Part shown: positions 6,638 through 13,890 of the stretch, in pieces
Layout of the letters: each line of letters begins with the position of its first letter
Position numbering within the stretch: position 1 is the first letter of the stretch
Assembly: GCA_020850375.1 (NCBI GenBank)
Contig: JADZET010000271.1
Span: 1-13,890, forward strand
DNA: 13,890 bases
Direction: 5' to 3'
Origin: Phycisphaeraceae bacterium
Lineage (GTDB): Bacteria; Planctomycetota; Phycisphaerae; Phycisphaerales; Phycisphaeraceae
Made by a program: the position numbers and the translations under genes
Notes under the pieces: generated by a model
The model's input: only the letters and a program-made list of their open reading frames with translations
What the model was told of the DNA's origin: nothing
Databases searched by the model: none

Positions 6638-8325
6638 GCAAGGTCATCGGGCTGGTCGTGGCCGACGCGCAACGCACGCCGCTGGGGCTGCCCTCGCAGC
6701 TCGGCGCGCGTGTGACGGGCCATGCCGTGCTGTGGCACACGCTCAGCCGGTTGGCCCGAGTGCGCGAGGTGAGTCAGATCGTCGTGGTGCATCCGGCGGG
6801 ACAGGATGTCGTATCGCTGCTTGCCGGGGAGAAGATCGAGAAGCCCGTGAGCTGCTTCCCCGTGGCCGCTGAGGTGTACGGGGCGGACAAGTTCGCGGAA
6901 TGGCGGCGATCGGCGCGCAAGTGGGCGATCGAGTCGTGGCGTGGCGGGCTGGGCGCGATGACCTGCTACGACGAGCTGCTGCCGGTCGAGCCGCTGCTCG
7001 AGGCGATGAAGACCCATTCAGCCGACGCGGCCCTGCTCGTGGGCGGGGACTGGATGGTCCACGACCCGGGGCTGGCCGACGCGGTGATGGGCCTTCACCT
7101 GCGATTCGCGCAGGGGATGCCGATGGTCTTCACCCAGGCGGCGCCGGGGCTGTGCGGCATCGCGATCAACCAGGACATCCTCGGGCAATTGCGGCAGGCG
7201 CCGGGGGGGACATTCGGGGCGGTGCTCGGCTACGACCCGCAGCGGCCGCAGCAAGACCCGATCGGCAAGGACGTGTGCGTGCAGGCGCCGCCGGTCGTGC
7301 GCGACTGCGGGCGGCGGATGATCGCCGACACTCCGGCGGGGATGAGGATGTTCGCGTGGCTCGGCGAGCGGATGGGGGGTGATCTTGCGGGGGCATCGGC
7401 GGCGCGGCTGGCGCAGGAGGTCGGGGAGGCGGGGGCGGAGGTTCGCGAATCGTGGCGGGCGTTGCCGCGGGACGTGACGCTCGAGCTGACGCCGCGCCGG
7501 CCGGCGACGGGACCGATCACGCCGCAGCATCACGTGACGCTCGATCGGCCGGATATGGCGGCCGATGCTGCGATGGCTGTGGTGCGTCAGCTTGGTGCGG
7601 ACCAGGACACGGTGCTGACGCTCGGGGGCCTCGGAGATGGGTTGCTGCACCCGGATTGGGCGGCCATCGTCGGGGCGGCGAGGCAGGCGGGCGTGCTGGG
7701 CGTGGCGATCGAGACGGACCTGCGCGTCGACGACGCGACACTCGACCGTTTGCTCGAAGTTCCGGTGGACGTGATCTCGGTACGGCTCAATGCCGATTCG
7801 CCGGCGGTGTACCAGGCGGCGATGGGCTTTGACGACTATCCCGAGATGCTCACGCGGATTGAGAAATTGCTCAATGCCCGCAATCGCAGGGCCGCGGAGG
7901 AGGACGGCGTGGCGGGCGTGCCGTGGATCGTGACGCGGCTGATCAAGACGGCGGGGACGCTCGAGGACATGGAGATGTTCTTCGATCGCTGGACGCACTA
8001 CTGCGGGCACGCGGTGATCGAGCCGGCGACCCCGGGGAGAGGGAATGGCGGCGACCTGATGGCGGATCAGGGGCCGGTCCGCATGGCGCCGCCGAAGCGA
8101 TTCGCGTGCAGGCAGCTCGCGGGGCGGATGACGATCCTCAGCGACGGGCGGGTGGCGCTGTGCGATCAGGACTGGACAGGCGAGGGAGCGATCGGCAGGG
8201 TCGGCGATGGGCCATCACTGACGGAGACCTGGGCCCAGGCGCACCGGGCGCGACAGTTGCACGAGGATGGGCGCTGGGGTGAGCTGGCGATCTGCGCGGG
8301 GTGCGGGCAGTGGCATCGGGCGTGA
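6634..8325 (+). CDS. NTP-transferase-like / radical-SAM-like SPASM-domain protein lacking the radical SAM CxxxCxxC motif
   Basis: This is a 563-residue two-part protein. Residues 1-245 resemble SpsF-type sugar nucleotidyltransferases: a VIGLVVADAQ strand, RTPLGLPS, HTLSRLARV, then QIVVVHP and LLVGGDWMVHDP, which could be the metal-acidic step. The usual GSTR-LPGK signature is not intact. From about 279 the chain follows a radical-SAM barrel: TLELTPRR as first strand, TLGGLGDGLLHPDW as the GGE/GEP-like step, then IETDLRVDD and DVISVRLNA. Where CxxxCxxC should follow TLELT there is PATGPITPQHH, and no such motif exists elsewhere. The C-terminal SPASM/twitch part is complete: Cys492, SDGRVALC (Cys510), ETWAQAHRARQLH, and Cys554-x2-Cys557 near the end. 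Start ATG 6634 has GGAAGG six bases upstream and overlaps the Maf-gene stop, so translation is coupled. The function is unknown; a role in making or attaching the NulO glycan is inferred from context. Confidence 0.78.
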   Translation: MSKVIGLVVADAQRTPLGLPSQLGARVTGHAVLWHTLSRLARVREVSQIVVVHPAGQDVVSLLAGEKIEKPVSCFPVAAEVYGADKFAEWRRSARKWAIESWRGGLGAMTCYDELLPVEPLLEAMKTHSADAALLVGGDWMVHDPGLADAVMGLHLRFAQGMPMVFTQAAPGLCGIAINQDILGQLRQAPGGTFGAVLGYDPQRPQQDPIGKDVCVQAPPVVRDCGRRMIADTPAGMRMFAWLGERMGGDLAGASAARLAQEVGEAGAEVRESWRALPRDVTLELTPRRPATGPITPQHHVTLDRPDMAADAAMAVVRQLGADQDTVLTLGGLGDGLLHPDWAAIVGAARQAGVLGVAIETDLRVDDATLDRLLEVPVDVISVRLNADSPAVYQAAMGFDDYPEMLTRIEKLLNARNRRAAEEDGVAGVPWIVTRLIKTAGTLEDMEMFFDRWTHYCGHAVIEPATPGRGNGGDLMADQGPVRMAPPKRFACRQLAGRMTILSDGRVALCDQDWTGEGAIGRVGDGPSLTETWAQAHRARQLHEDGRWGELAICAGCGQWHRA

Positions 8326-8350
8326 GGGATCGAAGAGAGCGGGGAGTGAT

Positions 8351-10108
8351 ATGAAGACGCTGTGCGTGATCCTGGGGCGGGCGGGCAGCAAGGGGCTTCC
8401 GGGCAAGAACGTGGCGATGCTGGCGGGGCGGCCGCTGGTGGCGCACACGATCGAGCAGGCGAAGGCGAGCCGACGGGTCGATCGCGTGGTGGTCAGCACG
8501 GACGGCGCGGAGATCGCCGCGGCGGCGCGGGCAGCGGGCGCGGAAGTGGTGATGCGTCCGGCGGAATTGGCGACGGACACGGCGACGGTCGACGGGGCGG
8601 CCCGTCATGCGGTGGAGGAAGTCGAGCGCCGGCACGGCGCGCGATGCGACGCGGTGGTGATCCTCTACGCCAACGTGCCGATCCGCCCGGCCGGATTGAT
8701 CGACCAGGCGGTTGAGAAGCTGATCACTTCCGGGGGCGATAGCGTGCAGAGCGTCTGCCCGGTGGGGAAGCTGCATCCCTACTGGATGCGCCGGCTCACG
8801 GGGGCGCATGGGGATGTGCTCGATCCCTATCAGGCCAACGACGTCTATCGCCGGCAGGACCTGCCGGCGGTGTATCAGCTCGACGGCGGGATCATCGCCG
8901 TGCGGCGGGAGAGTTTGTTCATCGTTGAACCGGGCCAGCCGCATGCGTTCCTGGGGCGGGATCGCCGTGCCGTGGTGACGGCCGCCGGAAGCGTCGTTGA
9001 CATCGACGACGCGAAGGACCTGGCGGTGGCGAGGGCCATGATGGAGAACCCCCCTGCCGCCCCGGAAGCTGAGCCGTCGCTGACCATCGGTAACCGGAAG
9101 ATCACGCGGGATGGAGGCGTCTATGTGATCGCGGAGCTGGGGGTGAATCACGATGGATCGCTCAAACGTGCGATGTCGCTGGCCCGGGCGGCGAAGAAGG
9201 CGGGGGCGGACGCGATCAAGCTGCAGCTCTTTGACGTGAAGATGCTTCTGAGCGCCGAGGCGGAGCTGGCGGGGTACCAGCAGGCCAGCGCGGACGATCC
9301 GCTGACGATGCTCGAATCGCTGCAATTGTCCGCGGAGCAGATGCGGCCGCTGCGTGAGCTGACGCGCGAGCTGGAATTGGGCTTCATCGTCACCTGCTTC
9401 AGCCCGGGGTTGGTCGGGGCGATGCGGGGGTTGGACGTTGATGCGGTGAAGGTGGCGTCGCCGGACTGCGTGAATCGGCCACTGCTTGAGGCCGTGGCGC
9501 CGCTGGGCAAGCCGCTGCTGGTGTCGGTCGGGGCGGCGGAGGCCGAGGAGGTGGCGATGGCGGCGGCGTGGCTGCGCGGCCTTCCGGGGGGGGTGGCGAT
9601 GCTCCAGTGCGTGAGTTCCTATCCGACGGCGGACGAAGACGCATCGCTGGCGGCGATTCGGGCTCTGCCGAGCGAATTTGTCGTGGGCTACTCGGATCAC
9701 ACGACGTCGCTGCACACGGGGATGCTCGCCGTGGCGGCCGGGGCGGTGATCCTGGAAAAGCACCTCACGCACAACCGCAGGGCCAAGGGGCCGGACCACG
9801 CGGCGAGCTTCGATCCCAGGCAGTTCGCACAATACGTCCAGCTTGTGCGGCAGGTCGAGGCGATGCGGGGACCGGCAGCAAAAAGGGTCCTGCCCTGCGA
9901 GGCGGACGTGCGGCGGGTGTCACGACAGAGCGTCTGTGCGACGCGCGATCTGCCGGCGGGGCATGTCATCACGGAAGAAGATGTGACTGTAAAACGTCCG
10001 GGGCTGGGCGTGCCCGCGGCGCAGCTCGGACAGACCATCGGCCGATGTTTAGCCAAAGCGGTGGCGACGAATCATCTGATTTACGAAGATGATCTGATGG
10101 CGGAGTAG
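8351..10108 (+). CDS. neuA-neuB: Fused CMP-nonulosonate synthetase (NeuA-type) and nonulosonate synthase (NeuB-type) with SAF domain
   Basis: The 585-residue protein joins two consecutive NulO pathway enzymes. Residues 1-233 are a CMP-sugar synthetase: RAGSKGLPGKN (10-20), VVVSTDGAEI, an LYANVPIRP step, and DIDDAKDLAVA at the end. A short Pro/Ala linker (234-241) follows. Residues 250-510 are the PEP-dependent synthase TIM barrel: VIAELGVNHDG (Glu262), KLQ (Lys290, Gln292), VKVASPD, CVSSYPT (420-426), GYSDHT (446-451) and EKH (Glu469, His471) with GPDH (Asp482). Residues 524-583 are a SAF antifreeze-like domain with KRPG (Arg549), which in NeuB contacts the sugar of the partner subunit. The DHAAS pattern favours the Neu/Leg branch over PseI. 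The start at 8351 follows GGGGAG and gives a native NeuA N-terminus; the frame is open earlier, to 8267, inside the preceding gene. The next gene starts after two bases. Confidence 0.92.
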   Translation: MKTLCVILGRAGSKGLPGKNVAMLAGRPLVAHTIEQAKASRRVDRVVVSTDGAEIAAAARAAGAEVVMRPAELATDTATVDGAARHAVEEVERRHGARCDAVVILYANVPIRPAGLIDQAVEKLITSGGDSVQSVCPVGKLHPYWMRRLTGAHGDVLDPYQANDVYRRQDLPAVYQLDGGIIAVRRESLFIVEPGQPHAFLGRDRRAVVTAAGSVVDIDDAKDLAVARAMMENPPAAPEAEPSLTIGNRKITRDGGVYVIAELGVNHDGSLKRAMSLARAAKKAGADAIKLQLFDVKMLLSAEAELAGYQQASADDPLTMLESLQLSAEQMRPLRELTRELELGFIVTCFSPGLVGAMRGLDVDAVKVASPDCVNRPLLEAVAPLGKPLLVSVGAAEAEEVAMAAAWLRGLPGGVAMLQCVSSYPTADEDASLAAIRALPSEFVVGYSDHTTSLHTGMLAVAAGAVILEKHLTHNRRAKGPDHAASFDPRQFAQYVQLVRQVEAMRGPAAKRVLPCEADVRRVSRQSVCATRDLPAGHVITEEDVTVKRPGLGVPAAQLGQTIGRCLAKAVATNHLIYEDDLMAE

Positions 10109-10110
10109 AC

Positions 10111-11199
10111 ATGCCCAGGAAGCGCGTCATCACGGTGGTCACCGGTTCGCGGGCGGAGTTCGGCCTGCTTGAGCCGGTCATGCGCGCGATCGGCGGCCAT
10201 CCAAGGCTGAGCCTTAAGACCATCGTGACCGGGATGCACTGGACCACGACGTCGTGGCGAGATGTCGGCGCGGCTGGATTTGCCATCGACGCCCGCGTGA
10301 GGATGCAGCGGCGGGGCCAGGTGGGGTACGCAGCCGACGTGCTGTCGCTGTCGCGCGGCGTGGCGGGGATCGGACGCGCGATCGCGCGCATCAAGCCCGA
10401 CGTCGTGCTGGTGCTGGGCGATCGCATCGAGGCGCTGGCGGGGGCGCTGGCGGCGAGCATCGGCGGCGTGCGGCTGGGGCATGTACATGGTGGCGACCGG
10501 GCTGAGGGCGTGGCGGATGAGGCGATCCGGCATGCCATCAGCAAGCTGGCGCACCTACACTTCGCCGCGACCCCCGGGAGCGGGCGGCGGCTGATCAGGA
10601 TGGGCGAGGATTCCGCGAGGGTTCACGTCGTCGGATCGCCGGCGGTGGACGGTCTGGGGCCGTGGCTGGAATTCGTGCCGTGGCGCCGTCAGAAGCTGGT
10701 GATTCTCCAGCACCCGGTGGGCCGATCCGACAAGGAAGAAGAGCGGGCGATGCGGGCGACACTGGCGGTGGCGATGGATTACCCGTGCGTGGTGATGGCC
10801 CCCAACGCCGACCCGGGCAGCGCCGGCATCCGCCGGGCGATACAACGATCGCGCCTGTCGATGGTCGAGCACTTGCCGCGGCCGGAGTTTCTCGACCTGC
10901 TGACGAGCGCCGGGGCGATCGTCGGCAATTCGTCGGCGGGGTTGATCGAGGCGGCGGCGCTCAGACTGCCCTGCGTCAACGTCGGTCCTCGCCAGAACGG
11001 CCGGGAGAAGCCGGCGAATGTCATCGACGCGGACTACGGTGAGGATTCCGTCCGCCGGGCGGTGCAACGCGCTCTCAAGCTCGATCTGCACCGCATGCGA
11101 CATCCCTATGGCGATGGACAGACAGGGCCGCGCATCGCCAAGCTGCTGGCGAGGATCGACCTTGACGCCATCTCACTTCGCAAACGCAACATGTACTGA
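10111..11199 (+). CDS. neuC: UDP-GlcNAc 2-epimerase (hydrolysing), NeuC/LegG type
   Basis: The 362-residue protein matches the hydrolysing UDP-N-acetylglucosamine 2-epimerases of the GT-B fold, which release ManNAc (or a diacetamido analogue) for NulO synthesis. N-terminal signals are VVTGSRAEFGLLEPVM and the HW step, then VLGDRIEALAG (Asp104, Arg105, Glu107) and HVHGGD (124-129). The C-terminal domain has VIGNSS-like AIVGNSSAG (272-277) followed by LIEAAAL, and VNVGPRQNGREKP, the nucleotide-binding loop with its GxRQxGR signature. The start ATG has GGCGGAG five bases upstream and lies two bases after the neuAB stop, so the genes are co-transcribed. A NeuC-type enzyme instead of PseG again points to a Neu/Leg-configured product. 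Whether the substrate is UDP-GlcNAc or a modified sugar cannot be read from the sequence; no 4-amino-sugar enzymes occur in this window. Confidence 0.92.
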   Translation: MPRKRVITVVTGSRAEFGLLEPVMRAIGGHPRLSLKTIVTGMHWTTTSWRDVGAAGFAIDARVRMQRRGQVGYAADVLSLSRGVAGIGRAIARIKPDVVLVLGDRIEALAGALAASIGGVRLGHVHGGDRAEGVADEAIRHAISKLAHLHFAATPGSGRRLIRMGEDSARVHVVGSPAVDGLGPWLEFVPWRRQKLVILQHPVGRSDKEEERAMRATLAVAMDYPCVVMAPNADPGSAGIRRAIQRSRLSMVEHLPRPEFLDLLTSAGAIVGNSSAGLIEAAALRLPCVNVGPRQNGREKPANVIDADYGEDSVRRAVQRALKLDLHRMRHPYGDGQTGPRIAKLLARIDLDAISLRKRNMY

Positions 11200-11207
11200 A
11201 GAAGAAC

Positions 11208-11323
11208 AAGACAGAGTTCACCACGGAGGACACGGAGAGCACGGAGAAGACACGGAGAGTGAACTCAATCATTCTCATGGATCGAACTCCGTGTCCTCCG
11301 TGCTCTCCGTGGTGAACTGTCTT
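11208..11323. repeat. Large imperfect inverted repeat made of CACGGAG units between convergent genes
   Basis: The left arm (11208-11246) and right arm (11284-11323) are reverse complements apart from a two-base insertion (AG at about 11215) and two swapped dinucleotides. Inside each arm CACGGAG recurs with period 9: at 11222, 11231 and 11240, plus a fourth unit at 11251; on the other strand at 11287, 11296 and 11305. The shared inner phrase is TTCACCACGGAG. The loop is about 37 bases. A hairpin of more than 30 pairs would form between neuC and acnA, whose stop codons flank it closely, so it may terminate both transcripts. On the minus-strand side the arm is followed by a T-rich run (CTTGTTCTTCTTC). 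Similar CACGGAG repeats recur in intergenic regions of various environmental bacterial genomes, to my recollection. Confidence 0.85.
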
Positions 11324-11329
11324 TCCCTG

Positions 11330-13890
<2,561 letters not shown>

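Noticed and set aside
8138..9832. Long antisense frame of 564 codons opposite the SPASM and neuAB genes
   Set aside because: It is Arg/His/Pro-rich low-complexity translation spanning two well-supported genes, without a recognisable motif.
11208..11323. CRISPR-like array from the repeated CACGGAG units
   Set aside because: The units are 7 bases with 2-base spacers and lie in opposite orientation in two arms; there are no 25-40 base repeats, unique spacers or cas genes.

Overview
The window is GC-rich, tightly packed bacterial chromosome in which almost every base is coding. It carries housekeeping genes (typA, xerD, acnA, a tRNA) and a nonulosonic-acid (sialic-acid-like) operon. The style suggests Planctomycetota, perhaps the Phycisphaerae: secreted proteins of unknown function, a Maf-type glycosyltransferase beside sialic-acid genes, CACGGAG-type intergenic repeats, and a small Cys-rich protein of a kind I associate with that group. 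This assignment is inference from general features; there is no rRNA or other marker to confirm it.

Layout. (1) Positions 1-936 hold the C-terminal half of TypA/BipA, cut by the window edge. (2) 1037-1110 (minus) is an elongator-type tRNA with anticodon CAU, with a plausible promoter upstream. (3) 1353-1583 is a probable small Cys-rich protein, followed by a XerD-type recombinase (1627-2526) and a two-helix DUF2892 membrane protein (2578-2805), all on the plus strand. (4) 2853-4565 (minus) holds two cell-envelope genes of unknown function: a three-helix membrane protein with a C-terminal soluble domain, then an exported protein. (5) 4655-11199 (plus) is a four-gene operon with overlaps or gaps of 25 bases or less: a Maf/DUF115 glycosyltransferase-like protein; a protein with a nucleotidyltransferase-like N-terminus and a radical-SAM-like/SPASM C-terminus; a fused CMP-sugar synthetase-NulO synthase (NeuA-NeuB); and a NeuC-type hydrolysing UDP-GlcNAc 2-epimerase. 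(6) 11208-11323 is a large imperfect inverted repeat built from CACGGAG units, between convergent genes. (7) 11330-13890 (minus) is aconitase A, with its N-terminus beyond the window.

How the operon probably works (inference from family knowledge): NeuC makes a ManNAc-type sugar, the NeuB half condenses it with phosphoenolpyruvate to a nine-carbon NulO, the NeuA half activates it with CTP, and the Maf-like protein transfers it to a protein such as flagellin. The remaining member, translationally coupled to the Maf gene, keeps four SPASM-type cysteines but has no CxxxCxxC radical-SAM motif anywhere. It is the most unusual item here: either an enzyme that has lost radical chemistry, or an uncharacterised part of the glycosylation system.
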